This document shows positions 45,457 through 58,278 of a stretch of DNA of 64,000 nucleotides, in pieces. The DNA comes from Toxonevra muliebris. Taxonomy: Eukaryota > Arthropoda > Insecta > Diptera > Pallopteridae. How positions within the stretch are numbered: the first letter of the stretch is position 1; each line of letters begins with the position of its first letter. Below the pieces are notes generated by a model. That model was not told the DNA's origin, made no database searches, and saw nothing but the letters and a program-made list of their open reading frames with translations. Location of the stretch: assembly GCA_963691655.1 (NCBI GenBank), contig OY829328.1:33127890-33191889 (forward strand), given 5' to 3'. Made by a program: the position numbers and the translations under genes.

Positions 45457-46511
45457 TTTACAATAATATTTGTTTATTACAACATATTGAAAGAAATAAA
45501 GAAACAAAGAACAGTACGTTTATATTTTTAAGAGTAAAGAATATTATATAAGTATATTATGCAAATTGTATTTAATTTTAATACGATATTTTTTTTTTTT
45601 TAATTTTCTGAATTAAACATATTTGTAATTACCATTTACCTTTTACTTTTTTTTTTTTTTTTTTAATTTTCATTTAATTGTAAGTATATATGTTTTTAGT
45701 CCAGTCACTATAGATCAGGTATTTAAAAAAGGCAAACTAAAGGCGTATCCAAAAATACTGGAATTTAATGCTTACATTAACCCTAAAAAGACTGGACTAT
45801 TAATAATTATTTCAATGGAGCATGCATATTTATTTAATGTAAAAATAGAAACGTTTGGCATGCAAATGATATCAAATCAGTGACTGTTTTAAAAGCAGTA
45901 AGTGTAGTAGGGAAATGGTAATTAAAATAAACATCAAAATATTTTTTTTTTTTTTTTTTTTTTACTTAAGTTTTACTTGTGTGAGCAATTAATAATAATA
46001 CAAATGTTGTTGCTTTTACGAATAGCAAACAAAATATAATAAATGAAATTAATGAAATCAAAAACACAGCACCTCTGACAGTACTGCCAGTGACTGCATT
46101 TGTGCATTGAGTATCATTATGAATTGCCCAAAGAAAAATTAAATAAATTAGAATTTAATTTATAAAAACCTATAATAAAACAACGTACATGATACTACAG
46201 TAGCTGAGGCCGCTGGTATAAATACGTGCATATAAAGTGAATTTATAAATTAAATATAATTAAGTTTATAATCATTTCATTATTAAACGAGTTCCATCAT
46301 TATTCTATACGTAGATAGAGTAGCAGCCGGCGACATGTAGATAATTATAAGACCTTCTTTATTTTAGATTTAAAATAAAATAAAAATTTCAAATTGTTCA
46401 TTTACGAACATTCAACGAAGAGTGAAAAAATGTCAGCAAATTTCCATTTCATTTCAAAATTTTTATATTTATTTATTTATTTATTTTTTTTTTTTGATTT
46501 ATTTTGTATGC

Positions 46512-46583
46512 ATGCACATGCAGATTTTCTTTTTACATATGACCACAATGCACATGCAGATTTTCTTTTTACATATGACCACA
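46512..46583. repeat. 36-bp tandem duplication
   Basis: Two identical copies of a 36-bp unit beginning ATGCACATGCAG and ending TATGACCACA. Only two copies, no spacers, so it is not a CRISPR or satellite. Confidence 0.9.
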
Positions 46584-47117
46584 TATTTGTTTTTGAATTA
46601 TTGTTATAATTAAAGTCGTTGAGGAATATACAATAAGTTTTCAACAATTTTTTTTTTTTTTAATAGTTCATCAATTAAATTTATGTATGCATTTAAACTT
46701 CAACAAACAAAAAGAAAAAAAATGTGAAAACATATTTTACAAATAGTAATAGTAATTTCAAACTTTTTCAACGTAAATCAAAAAGAATTTAAACAATTAC
46801 CTTTTTGCTTTCTTTTTTGAGGTTTTTCGTTTTACGCATGGCGCAAGTATAAAATATTGCGTTTTGAGTTTAATTTTGTTTGTTTGATTTGGCGAAAAAT
46901 ATAACCAATTTCTAATATGTTCAACAGAACAGTACAAGCAGTAAGTGGAGTAGTAATAAAATTTAACTAATATTTCGCTATTTCGGAATAACAAGTAAAT
47001 TGTAAAATAAAACAGTTCCTTTTGTTCCGTACATATGCAAAGGGTAAGTGGAGTAGTAGGTAATGGTAGTGACGAGCGGGAATAGGACGGCCAATTGCAA
47101 TTTTCCGTGGCAGCTTT

Positions 47118-50100
47118 TTATTTCTTTGCATTATTTAAGCCCAATTCGCTGAGAATTTTTAAAGCATTTTTGGCAGCATCATTTTGAGATTCTTCAGAAC
47201 TTGTACCTACGCCATGACATATTTGCGGTGGGTTCGTTGAGAGCGTAACAATGGTGAGGAATTCATTGTGATTTCCTTTGGGATAGTCAGAAAAGTTGAC
47301 CTGCAATTTTAATTAATGCATTAGTGATAAAATAAGTAAATAAAAATAATGAAATGCTATCGAAACAAGCATTCACTCGGATAATTCTATTAAAGAGTTA
47401 GGTTATGTTGGACTGGCTGTCGAGAGGCACACTTAGGCCTGAACGGCCCATTGTGATACCACATAGTTGGACCCAAGCCGAGAATCGAACTCGGGTCTCC
47501 AGAGACAAGAGTCTGGCACTCTGCCACCAGACCACAGTGGCGATAGTTGGACCTACGCCGATTCCAAACGGCTGTGTGGCAGTTTTTTATCAGATGGGTG
47601 CTTTTGCTATTATCAACCAAGGTGTGTATTTGTACTTTCTTATAATTCTCATTCACTTCATATCGATAGTGAATATAAGTTTATGAGAATTAACCACAAG
47701 ACGAAGACGGGAATCGAACCCGAACCTCCCGGATGAAAGTCTAGTGCACTACCCACTAGACCATCGAGGTCTAGTGGGTTTTAAAATCAAAATAAATCAA
47801 TTTTTTTTTATTATCTTAGTAAATAGTATAATACGTCTTAAATATTCTCACAATCCATCCCAGACAATTGGAGTAAAAGTCTAGGAGATATAGCCTTGGG
47901 GATTTCTTCTCATTAGGGCCTGTCGGCTGAAAACCGAAAACTCTAATCGCGTTTTTCATAAAAATTCTATTTCTGAAGTCGGTAGACATGATTTCTCAAA
48001 AAATAATGAACCGATCTTGTTCAAATTTTGCACACTTCTTCACGATTAAATTGACTAGTGCTTGAACGAAGGATTTTTCTTTTATTTTATCACAACTAAT
48101 TTTACAAGACAATACGTGGTGCAAATTATACCAAAAATAGTACCGTTTTGTACACCACTTTGCCAAAAATTAAAATTAAATTTTTTTGTTTTCGTTTACC
48201 TTAGTCCAAGCACGAGCTATACATATCTACTTCTAACAGAAATAGTTTGGTTTTTTAATGCCAAGGGAACTTTATTCTAAGGGGTCACAAGAAATGTGGT
48301 CCCAATTAGACAAAATATGCTTTTTTTAGTCTTCAAAACCTATGTAACCCTTTAAACAAATTATTGTGCCGAATATGAAAGAAATTAAGAAAGATAAGAA
48401 ACCATACCCTGGCTGGTAATCGAACTCGGGACCATAGAGACAAGAGTCTGGCACGTTGCCACTAGACCACTGAGGCGGTAATTAAATTAAATTTACATAG
48501 CTAATAAAATCTTTCTAGTATTGGCATTTAAATTTTCAAAGCTCGGATTCAATTAGCATAAGCATTACAATATTTAAAGCTAATAAAGTTAAACTAGCAT
48601 TAGCATTAGAATTTTCAATGCTTATCAAATAGTGCTAACGTTGGAGTTAAAATTTGCAATGTCAAATGAAGATTTTATTAGCTTTAAATTGTTCATATAA
48701 TAATCGAATAATTAATTAAACTTACATCAAATCTTAGCAATTTTGCTAAATACATTAATTGATCTTTCATGAGAAATGTGTTAGAGCTGGGGGAGGCTGT
48801 GGAGCAACTCGTAGTTTTTGTCGAAGTTACAGTAGCATCTGCAGTAGAATTATCACTTGTATTTGTGCTTGTGGTGGCAACATCATCAACAGTACTTTCA
48901 ACATTAGTAGTTGACGTAATTGCTGAATTTTTTTCACCTACTTCTATTGTCGTTGCTGTTCCCTCGATTGGTACATTAATTTTATTTTCCATTGTTGCTG
49001 GCATTGAATTAACGTTTTCCTTCTTTTTTATAACATCTGCAATTAAAGATTTTGATGACAATAATTCATGTTTGTGTATTCGTTGCGCATATAAAATAAA
49101 TTGTAAATTTAGAAAGAAGCAAAAACGCTCACTTTTCTTACTCTGTCGTAATATTAGTATACCAGGTACCAGTCCAGCTGAAGTCTCAACCACGGGTAAA
49201 TCGAGTAATTCTTTTGCTGGAATTTTCGTTCCTGCAGATTCTATATTTACTGTCGTTGATGCATTTTCAATTTTACCATTGTTCACTGTCGAAATTGTTT
49301 CATTTTCTATTGATTTTGAATCGGTTAATTCTTCAAGTTGTTCTGACACGTTGACCGTTCCTTGTTCTTCGTTTTCTATGATGCTAAGTAAATCTGTAAA
49401 TAATTTGTATGTATTAGATTTGTTAAAAACAAATTTCAATTGTTTATTACGTACTTTGAGCAGCATTACGTTTAGCTGATTTTTTGTTGTGCCCTGTGCC
49501 GCGCGCGACCTTTCCTTGTGCCGAAACCTCCATGATAAATGGTACACGTTTATACGGTTTTCCGTAGTTACTATCAACACTGGGGGATATGGGTGTAAAG
49601 ACAGGCTCCTTGTCCTTGAGCATTTGCTGAATTTTGGTAAGTTTCGTAATGGGATTATCAGCATCGGCATCGATCGTCGTATCCAAATCATGCGTATTTC
49701 TCTCTCTAATTACGCTGCGTTTACGCCTCTCCCCTCGTTCACCGCGACTACCACCTTCACCATCCCTACCTCTGGCACCTTCTGCACCGTTCACCGGTGT
49801 CCGCGGGGCCTTATTAAAGCTTCGTTTCATGGGCGTCTTAATGGGTACTTCCATGGGTGGCAAATTTTTCAACTGTTCCAGCATCTTTTCAGCAGCACGT
49901 TTCTTTGAAATCTTTTTGCCATTACCTTCACCTTGGGTTTTCAAGTGTCCAACTTGGCATTCAGTAACAAAGTGTCGCATATGCGCAGGACCGTCTTCAA
50001 ACGCCACCTTAAAATCTACGTTGAGATTGCGTTTAATGCCAATCTCGTGAACCATTGAAATTGGCGATTTGCAATCACTCTCCGTAACACTACGATTCTC

Positions 50101-53100
50101 ATCGTCGTTGAGTTTTTCTATCACTTGCTCTTTGAGCTTTTTCAATGCCTGTGCTGCGACATTATGTTTTGCTTGTTGCATTGTACGTCCAATACCTTCA
50201 AATTTATCCTTGCCCACAACAAGCGTTACCTTGCATTCCGTATTTAAAGAGGCATAATGTTGATGCTGGTAATACGGATGATGATAATCTTCTGTTGGAT
50301 ACCGTGCTGACGGATGATACCTTGAAGCGGGATGATGATAGCCACCGCCACCACGATAGCCAACACCAGGTTGGGGCGGCATATGAACTAATTGCGGTGG
50401 TGGTAGTGGAGGGCGAACATATGCTCCACTGTTGTTGCGTCCATTGCGTCGTTGCATGTAAGGGTGATTACTATTCAGTAGTGGCGGGTGGTGTGGAATC
50501 ATGCCACCACCACCTCCAATAAGATGTGCTGGTATCCTAGAATATCCTATTGCTTCTGTGGACTGTGCTGTACGTGGTGATTGCGATGCTGGCGGTTGAT
50601 CGTAAATATAAAATGTTGGCTGTCCCAATTTCATAGCCAATGCATTCAGTTCTACTGTGGGCGTTATGACCGGCCGTGATGGTTTACTTTCATCGCAGCG
50701 TCGTATTGGTTTTGGTATGGGATGCCTGTATTTTGTATATTTGATAGCTTGTTCTGCAGCATTATGTTGTGCAGTTTTAATTCTGTTTGCGCTCGCGGGG
50801 AATTCTTCATCGCCTAACTTTAGTATGAGACTGAAATGCTTAGAATGCGGCGGCCCTTCCTCTTTCACCAAAGAATATTGATGTGGTATCTATGAATTGA
50901 GTGGTATGCAGGTTTTGTATTATTTTTACATTTCTGAGAAGAATTTTGTAATATAAATTTTACCTGATTAAATCTTGCCAACTCATTTACGAGACACATG
51001 GCCGTTTTGTCTTTTAAACCTTTTTTTGTTGTGTCAATATTTGGCAGTATTTGATGGATTTTGCTACTGCTGGGTAATTGCTCCCTTTCGCTGCTTGTGG
51101 AAGCTGCCGTCTCTACTGACATATTCTCCTTGTTTGATTCTTTAAATTCATCTGAAAGCGAATTAATTGAATTAGAGAAATATATTAAATCAACTTTACC
51201 AAGTAGAAAACATTAATTTAACGTGAACTTTTCACCTCGACTCTCACCTTTCTTATTTAACATCTCAAAACTTGATTCATCAGCTTCAATATCTACTTCG
51301 GTCTCAACATTTCTTAGTTTCGATGCATTTTCAATATTTGTAGCATTATCGGTGGTGGCAACAGCATTTTTATCTGAATTTGATGCAATATTATTAGCAA
51401 CATTTGGAGCATATATATCACCAGTTATCCCTGGTGCTACTGATATGGGCGATGCACCCGGCGAAGTTGATTTTATTAAACGATGAGGATTTTGTAAAAT
51501 TGATTTTGGTGTAAAATTTTTAGTTTTTAAAATGTTACTATTATTTTTGGTTGTGTTGTTATTACCGGCGGCAGAAGGAGTAGAAACAGTATTTTGCTGT
51601 TGCTGTTGTTGTTTGTGTTGTTTTTGTTGCAATGGCTTTGGTTGTGCATTACTATTATCACTAGCTGGCGACACTTGCTGTTGCTGTGTTTGCAGCTGCT
51701 GCCTGCTATTATTTGTTGGTGTATGCTTTTGCTGCTGCTGTATTTGTTGCGAATGTTGATGGTTTTTCATGTGTGGCATATACGATTGCTGTGTTGATAT
51801 TTGCTGCTGATGTTGATTGCATGGCATTAGATTGCGTGAATGTTGTCGGTGTTGTGATTGCTGCTGTTGATCTGCTGGAGCTATATGATGCTGTTGTACT
51901 CGTTGTAACGAATTAAGACTATATTGTTGCTGATGATAATTACTACTTGCGTTGACATTCTTATTATTATTTTTATTATTATTAAAATTGCCATTCATAT
52001 ATGGTTGCGACGGTTGCTGTTGCTGTTGTATATTATGCATTGGCATTGATGCTGTTGCTTGTATATGCTGATGTGGATATTGTTGTTGTGGTGGTGGGCT
52101 AGAAATAAAGGAAGTAGAAAAAAAAATCTTTCATAAGAAATATTTTTGTATTGCGGGTCATAACATTAAGATCCATGCTCAATGAAGTGAAGGAGAGGAG
52201 GAGAATTCAAGTCACAACACAATTTACAGCTTCTCAGTACTCCATGGAATCTACGTACCATTTCAGTTTCATAGAAAATTTCATTAACACTCTTCGATTA
52301 TATTGTCTGCTCTGTGAAAAATAATTTAAAAAACGTAATTCGATTTATGTTCTCATAAACCAAGTACAAGGCTATTGCTCTCTTTAAAATGTTCATCTCA
52401 CAGAAGAGAAAGAACAATGAGAGAGCTGCAATGCTTTGAGACGACTTTAAAAACCAACAACTGTCAAAATAAGACATTTTGCTTTGTCCTTTTTTTTGTG
52501 CGACTCTTACAGCAAGGAACGACATCATTTTATTACTCCTTATTTCGACACGACAGAACTTAATTTCATACTCACTGAACATAATTTTGATAACTTCTAA
52601 TACTATTGACATAGGTCAGCACATATTTTGTTAGGTGAAACTCATGGTAGATATCGCAACTTCATTCAAATTCAAATCTCATCATCTTGATGAAATTGAA
52701 TATGACAGTCAAACATAAGAGGTATTGATAGAGTTAAACCTCTACAAAGTTACAAAAAAAAAAAACAAAACAAAATTATATTTGAAATTGTTGAACAGAA
52801 AATTGTGGTTAGAAAAAATGAGCGCCTTGCTGCAGTCGCGCATGCGCGCACAAACACACATACACTTATGTTCAAAGCGTTGAGGTACCAAACTTGTATT
52901 TAGATATGTACTAGAAGGCTCAATGAAAAGGATATTCACGTTATAATATACTTGAGAAAAGTATGATACAAAGGTATGACGAAAATATGAAGTGACCCTT
53001 CTCCGTCGTTACTTTTGTGAACAAAGAAATAACAAAAAAAAAAAAAAAACACCATTTTTTGTTTTCGTGCATATCGAAATAATTCATTATACTTTGGGTT

Positions 53101-56100
53101 GAAGTCTATATATTAAGTTGAACTCAGAACAAAAGCACAAATCCTAACAAAATATAAAAGCCTCACATTCGTTGCAAACTGTGTGTGCTATACCGTTGCA
53201 ATGTGTTAGATCATTTTTCGTAACTATCATTGCAAACACGGTGACAAATAAATTCAACTTCATCGATTTGTTTTCATCTCTACGCCGCGCTTGAAGCAAA
53301 TATAGAAGTAGGAATGCGAATGAGTTGACTGGCAGCAAAAGGTTTAGGTGCTCGGGTGCCACCAATCAGAAATAAACACACACATAGAACGCATCCATTC
53401 AACTCATTTATACAAATGTATCTTTTGTGCAACATTGAAATCTTTTTCGGCTAATTCGTTAAAAAAAGAAAAAAAGCAGCATAGGGGGAAAAGGCAGGCG
53501 TTTTGTTGTGAACTTTTCTTTTTTTTTGCTTTGCAAATTCAATGATTTTTTTTTGAATTTCGTATATAGATTTTTGTTAGCTTTCAAATGTGACACATTT
53601 AATTAGATAAATAACGATTTTTAGTGAGTTTTAAGGATTTTTAAATTGAAGCTAATTGAAGCAAAGTAATTAAGTAAAAGTTAAGAAGTACAGAGTGTAG
53701 GTCAAAATTAAATAGCGTGGAATGTTTTAAACCAATTTTGTGGTATTGTGCTTCCCGATAACTGTATGGTGATTTCATATACCTAGAAAGGGTTAGGGGT
53801 CAATGTGATTTTTGGACGCTGCCAATTTTTTAGGCCAAAAATTATGGCCCTGTATTGTGGAATTCATTCAGTATCTATCTATTATTAGACGGTAAAAATT
53901 TCCGCTTGGAAAGTGCATGGAGTTTTCCCTAATGGCTCCGAATGTCTGGTTTTCGGTCCATATACCTCTGCAGTTTAGGGGTATTATAGCAGAGATGACT
54001 TCGAGCTCTATGTTGCTCTAATGACTCTCCATTGTTTACAGTGAGACATGTTCTCATAGTCCCTGTAATACTAAAAACGGTGGCTTTTGTACTTTTATGA
54101 GTACCTCACGTAACTATTTTATTTCTTTGTGACTGAGCTGTAAGTAAGATAGACCTCATCATCTCTGCAATTACATATATCGTAGACTTTAACTTGATTG
54201 GTTATGTCCCTGTTTGTTAGAATAACCTATCACTAGGTTTCATAGAAGAGGTGATAATATGTTCCTTTGTTAGTTTGAAGTCTAATTGTAGTTGATCCCA
54301 CTTTAGTCTCTGCTGTCCCCGTCCTAGCATTGAACATACCCATCGGGACATCGTTGCTTTTACTCTCTTTTCATGTCCAGAGTTCTCTTATAAAATTTCT
54401 GGAAAGCATATGTTACTATTTCTTTACTGTCTAGAGCGCTTTATATATAATTTTTGAACTCGTGTAGACTAGTTTTCTTAGGTCTGCCTTCTCTATATGC
54501 ACGTTAAAATGGATGTAAAGGCACCTTTTCTAACGCATTTGCTTTAATTAGTCTTTCGATTACTTTCTCCATTGTTTTGAAAATGAAGGAGGTTAAACTA
54601 TAGGGTCTGAAAGGTCTTTGTAATGTGAAATCTTTCTTCCCGTTCTTCGATACAAATGTCACTTCCCCGCATTTCTGGAATGAATCCCATTTCTAACTTA
54701 ATTTTTGTTATTCTTATCCGGTGATTTGAATTACTGACCATTCAACTAAGTCACCTCTGCTTAGGCCTTAGGAACTGAACCCGGCCACGCTAAATTTCTA
54801 TGTACAAACTGTATACAGGGTGACAATCGTAAAGTGACGCACACATTTCAGCAGTTATTTTCAAAAGGACGTACTTCCATTAAGTACAATTAAGTGTTAA
54901 CATTGCTGAATATATAAGCATTCATTTGAACCCCACCTCATTACATATAACCTCCTTTAGCCTGCACACATGCCTTCAATCGATCCGGAAATCGTAGGAC
55001 TGTTCGCCGCAGGACTTCCTGATCAATTTCAGTCCAGGCTTTCTCTAATGAATTTGTCAGCGACTCCAGACTGTGGTGTTGAGATGCACAAGCCTTACTC
55101 TCTAAAATACTCCAAATAGAGTAGTCCATTGGATTCAAGTCTGGGGAGTATGGTGAAAAATTGTCTTTTATCCATGTTTGCGTTAATTTTGCTATGTGGG
55201 AAGGTGCAGAATCTTGCTGGAAAGTCCAGTTTTCATTTCCAAATGTATCTTGGGCCCAGGGGAGAACATGTTCATTTAAAATGCTCCGATAAACAACCTG
55301 GTCAATTTTAACACCCTCTTCAACGAATATTAGAGGGGTTCTGGCATTAGCGGAAACTCCAGCCCATACCATAACGGAAGCTGGCTTTTGAACTCGGCCA
55401 ACAATCCTATTTTGTTGCGATGATGATGTTGGCCACATTCGGTCATTTTGCGCATTGAAATGTTGTTCAACCGTGAAAATTTTTTCATCTATAAACAAGA
55501 TATTTTCAACATTTTTTAACACGGAGGAGCGTAGCAACGCCTTGCATCTTTGCAGTCGCAAATCTTTCTTTTTTTGTGTCAGATCTTGAGTTTTCGGAGC
55601 TTGTACGGCTTAAGATTAAGCTTTGATTTTGCAATGATTCGCACTGTTTCAAGGTTTACTCCCACTTCCTTAGCGATTTTTCTCATTGAGCGCCTTGGAT
55701 TTCGCTTGATTCGTTTACGAATTTTTCTGTTAAACCAGTAGTGGCAACTGTTGAAAATTTTCCCCGGTCTCTATCTCCGAAACCCCCAGTTTCATTATAT
55801 CGAATAATAGCTCGGTCTACCGTACGACTTGACAAATTTAAAGCTTTTGCAATTTGACGGCTACTATAATTTGCCAAATGAAATTTCATAATTTCACGAC
55901 GAATATTTTCCTTGTCCATTTTTATGGAAATTTCAAAATGTAATAACAAAAATTCAAATGAAATTAAAAGCAAAGCCAATGATGAATGAATTTGCTTTTT
56001 AAATTAAAGTAACGGTAAATGGCAAAGCTTGCTGCAGAGTATTAAACTTGCGTCACTTTACAATTGTCACCCTGTATACAAGTGCAGTACAGTGGATCGA

Positions 56101-58278
56101 AATTCAATCCAATGTGTGCATGCATTTTTGAGGAGAGAAGGTAAAATGAAATACTTTGACTGCTCTTCTCGAAAACACTTATATGTTCGAAATGGAGTTA
56201 GAAAATTCCTCAACATGACTATTCACTCTAATGATCATTCCCATAAAATAGTGTTAAAATGGGTATCAGTAGATTCGAAGAATTCATCACACTTCAGATC
56301 TGGTGGTTAGGAAAATTTGACTTGATAAATAACCTCCCGATTTTGGGGAGTTAGACCTTGGCTATAGTAGACCATTTATACAGGAAGTTATTAATGGATT
56401 CTTTTTCTGATAAAAGATTGATTGATCGACTTGCTTAAAAAAAATTTGGCAGCACTGTAATGGAGTAGACACCAAAATTTCAAGCTAGCTATCCCGCGTG
56501 TAAAATATTCGGTGCCGAATTGTTCCTTCTATTTAGCATCCTAACTAAGAGTAAATACGTTTTCGGCTTCACATACAAGCCGTGCACTACCAACCTGTCA
56601 AAAGGCGGCCAACTGGGGATTGACTCCAATACACAGCCTGAGCTACCTCGCTGATGTATGCACAAAATTCTACCAAACGGACGCTAGATTCACAAAACTT
56701 GACTCTAAGCTTGAGGCGAAATTTTCGGAGCTACTTTGCTTCAACACTGAAGTATCAGCACAAATTGTGAACTTAAAGTCTGAAGTAGAGAACTGCAGTA
56801 AAACTATTTATGATGTGAGTGAGGAGTCATCCTCCAAGTATGTTGCTCTCAATATTTAACCACACATTTTAAAGGATATAAGCAATAGAGCCATAAATGC
56901 TCTCAGTTAAAAATTAAAACAAAACAGCAGCACGTTAAATGCTTAGGAAATACATTTATACACTTTAATATTAACAAAATTTTCATAACACAAGTTGAGA
57001 CCGAATTTGGCACTTTACACTTGAACTAATGTAATATAATGAAGAAACAGAAATCCAGATACATTTGGGTTATTCTTAATCACTTTACATTTTGTAACAT
57101 TTTCTATTTTTTCGCTATCTTTATCGATGTGCAATCTTTTAATGAATTTTCATACTACTTAAAATATGCGTTATTTTGTAAATAAATTATAGAAACTTTA
57201 AGTAAATATAATTTTCACATGTTGCGTTAGCGTAACACAAGGAGCAACTGTTTTCATTCGTAATACAAGAGAATGATAGCAAGAAAAATAAGAAGGAAGA
57301 AATCATATGATCTCTACTAGACTACAATTAAAAAAAAAAAAAAAAGCAGGAAAGCAGCATTTGAACAAAAACGATCACGACGACGTCAACATCAACGTCG
57401 ACGATGACAATGATGAGGCGAGAAAATATGCTAAATATGTGGAATAGAATAAGAGAAGCAATGTATTAATAAAAAAAACCAGAGGTAAGGATATTATAGA
57501 GGAATATGTCAAGAGAAAATAACTCGTTCGTAAACGGAAATCATGCTGTGCACCACTAAAGGAATAATGTAGATGTATGTATTACACACACACATACATT
57601 CATTCCATAATAAAATGTTAATTTATGAGTTGAGAAAATAAGAAAAAACATATAAGTGATGAGTCTCTCTCACAATCAGCGGATTGTAAAAATACAGAAA
57701 TAAATGTACATAATTAAATTCGAAAAAGTTTAAAAAAATAATATAAAAAACATGCACATAAGTTCAGCAAATCCTGAACTTCTGAGATATCCTACACCGC
57801 TCAAGGTTTATGAATATATAGAAACTGAACAAGGTATTAAAGGAATTGATGTAAGAACGGAGAAATTAACTTCCGGCAATGTGTAATATCATATATATTC
57901 GCATGTCAATTTAAAATATTAATAGATGCTGTAAGCCTCTTACCGATGGCGCTGCTGTTGTAAGTTTGTTACCGCCGCAGATGATGATGCGGAAGTTGGG
58001 GGCCCATTGCTCTTGATATGTGATTGCTGCTGTTGTGTTTGGACTGACTTAGCCATTACTTTCATTGGATTTGGTTGTTGCTGATGCTGCTGATGTGGAG
58101 CCTGTTGCTGTGGAAGCGAATTTCGTGGTGGTGGCGGTCGTGGTGGTGCATGCCCACCCATACCCATAGCTGATATATGAGCAGTTGGCGGCGGCGGCGG
58201 ATGCCCTACTAACATATGATGAGGACCACGCATATGCTGTGGTGGTGGAGGCCCGGCTGCGTGTGTATGATGTTGCAT
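47118..58278 (-). CDS. stau: Staufen, double-stranded RNA-binding protein
   Basis: Seven coding exons on the minus strand: 58278-57944, 52098-51248, 51151-50964, 50889-49455, 49393-49133, 49036-48726, 47300-47118. All junctions are GT/AG and the total of 3564 nt gives 1187 residues. Staufen binds dsRNA stems in the cytoplasm to localise and regulate maternal mRNAs such as oskar and bicoid in Drosophila. Residues 1-440 are Gln/His/Pro/Asn-rich, starting MQHHTHAAGP, similar to the fly protein. dsRBD1 is at about 446-511 (MCLVNELARFNQ); dsRBD2 at 535-713, with the Staufen-specific loop insertion (about 558-670, Gly/His/Pro-rich); dsRBD3 at 732-800 (GKKISKKRAAEKML); dsRBD4 at 869-942; dsRBD5 at about 1117-1184. 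A 12-nt alternative donor follows the exon-2 donor. No 5' UTR exon is identified. Confidence 0.95.
47397..47771 (-). repeat. Composite tRNA-Glu-derived SINE in the last stau intron
   Basis: On the minus strand the head (about 47771-47699) folds like tRNA-Glu: A box TGGTCTAGTGG, a CTTTCAT anticodon loop (TTC) and B box GGTTCGATTCC. About 150 bp later a second tRNA-like unit (about 47545-47471) repeats TGGTCTGGTGG and GAGTTCGATTC. The tail reads CAATGGGCCG ... AACATAACCTAAC. A second copy with the same dimeric order lies at 60275-60591. Confidence 0.8.
47782..48351. mobile_element. TTAA-type MITE, copy 1 (left end truncated)
   Basis: Closely matches 61326-62019 over several hundred bases, including TGAACCGATCT, TTTGCACACTTCT, ATTGACTAGTGCTTGAA, TACCGTTTTGTACACCACT and CCAAGCACGAGCTATACATA. 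The right end AACCTATGTAACCC meets TTAA at 48352-48355. The left terminus is lost where the SINE joins it. No ORF of significance. Confidence 0.75.
48375..48478 (-). repeat. Monomeric tRNA-like SINE fragment
   Basis: Minus strand gives TGGTCTAGTGGCAACGTGCC, AGACTCTTGTCTCTATGG and GAGTTCGATTACC, matching only the second tRNA-like unit and tail of the composite SINE. It lies directly beside the TTAA MITE, suggesting a monomeric ancestor or a truncation. Confidence 0.65.
49037..49132 (-). other. Short stau intron with no stop and length divisible by three
   Basis: Donor AAAA/GTGAGC and acceptor TTTAATTGCAG/ATG bound a 96-nt segment that is open in the stau frame. Retention would insert 32 residues (Phe/Leu-rich, then HKHELL) between dsRBD4 and dsRBD5 without breaking the frame. 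The strong splice sites make normal removal the best guess. Confidence 0.6.
54470..54705 (-). pseudogene. LINE reverse-transcriptase fragment
   Basis: Minus strand reads WDSFQKCGEVTFVSKNGKKD, then RPFRPYSLTSFIFKTMEKV and IERLIKANAL. This is the N-terminal RT region of jockey-type elements, where the family shows RPISLTSFxLKTxERL. Sequence further 3' (to about 53800) may belong to the same element but is too decayed to follow. Confidence 0.75.
54816..56074 (-). mobile_element. Tc1/mariner-superfamily transposon with 25-bp TIRs
   Basis: The 1259-bp element has 25-bp terminal inverted repeats beginning CAGGGTGACAAT and ending GTGACGC, with one mismatch. TA lies on both sides (54814-54815 and 56075-56076), the diagnostic target duplication. 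It encodes a broken transposase (54941-55979). Near-identical TIRs imply fairly recent insertion in the stau intron. Confidence 0.95.
54941..55979 (-). pseudogene. Frameshifted Tc1/mariner transposase (DDD type)
   Basis: The N-terminal part carries the helix-turn-helix YSSRQIAKALNLSSRTVDRA. Near 55714, at an A-run, the frame shifts to RKRIKRNPRRSMR and KEVGVNLETV; a TGA near 55580 then requires a second shift before LRLQRCKALL. The C-terminal part has LFIDEKIF (first Asp), FQQDSAPSH (second Asp) and SPDLNPMDYSIW (third Asp). Spacing between the last two is 29 residues where related DD37D elements have 37, so about 8 residues are also lost. Not active. Confidence 0.9.

Larger units (their letters stand above)
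41497..47117. other. Large intergenic region between Jra and staufen, no gene seen
   Basis: About 5.6 kb of AT-rich DNA. I see homopolymer A/T runs, one hairpin (45394-45456) and one 36-bp tandem duplication (46512-46583). The fragment near 41720-41765 ends GTGACGTACCCCCTTAA, like one end of a TTAA-type MITE, but I find no partner end. ORFs are short and lack codon bias or known motifs. Confidence 0.5.
52099..57943 (-). other. First coding intron of stau (5.8 kb)
   Basis: Bounded by donor CATCG/GTAAGA and acceptor TTTATTTCTAG/CCC. Contents: AT-rich DNA, a LINE reverse-transcriptase fragment (54470-54705) and a Tc1/mariner element (54816-56074). About 56600-56860 holds a 79-codon ORF with heptad-like Leu/Val spacing (KLDSKLEAKFSELL), which could be part of a LINE ORF1 coiled coil but is not assignable. 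Segments 52099-53700 and 56870-57943 show nothing I recognise. Confidence 0.8.

Noticed and set aside
46512..46583. CRISPR-like or satellite array
   Set aside because: Only two direct copies without spacers; a simple tandem duplication in a eukaryotic intergenic region.
47699..47771. Functional tRNA-Glu gene
   Set aside because: The tRNA-like fold is degenerate, is followed by a second tRNA-like unit and SINE tail, and recurs at 60520-60591 in the same composite, so it is a SINE head.
48693..49691. Single 332-codon minus-strand ORF as a separate protein
   Set aside because: Its first third is an antiphase shadow of stau exon 4, and the remainder splices as stau exons 5 and 6 with good GT/AG sites and conserved dsRBD4/5 sequence.
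49489..50522. Plus-strand ORFs opposite stau
   Set aside because: Shadows of the long open stau exon; they show no independent motifs.
51223..51916. Cys/Leu-rich plus-strand ORFs
   Set aside because: Complementary-strand translations of the CAG/CAA polyglutamine tract of stau.
56620..56859. 79-codon ORF with heptad-like leucines as a real gene
   Set aside because: Lies within the stau intron beside transposon debris; possibly a LINE ORF1 remnant but without a second motif it cannot be assigned.
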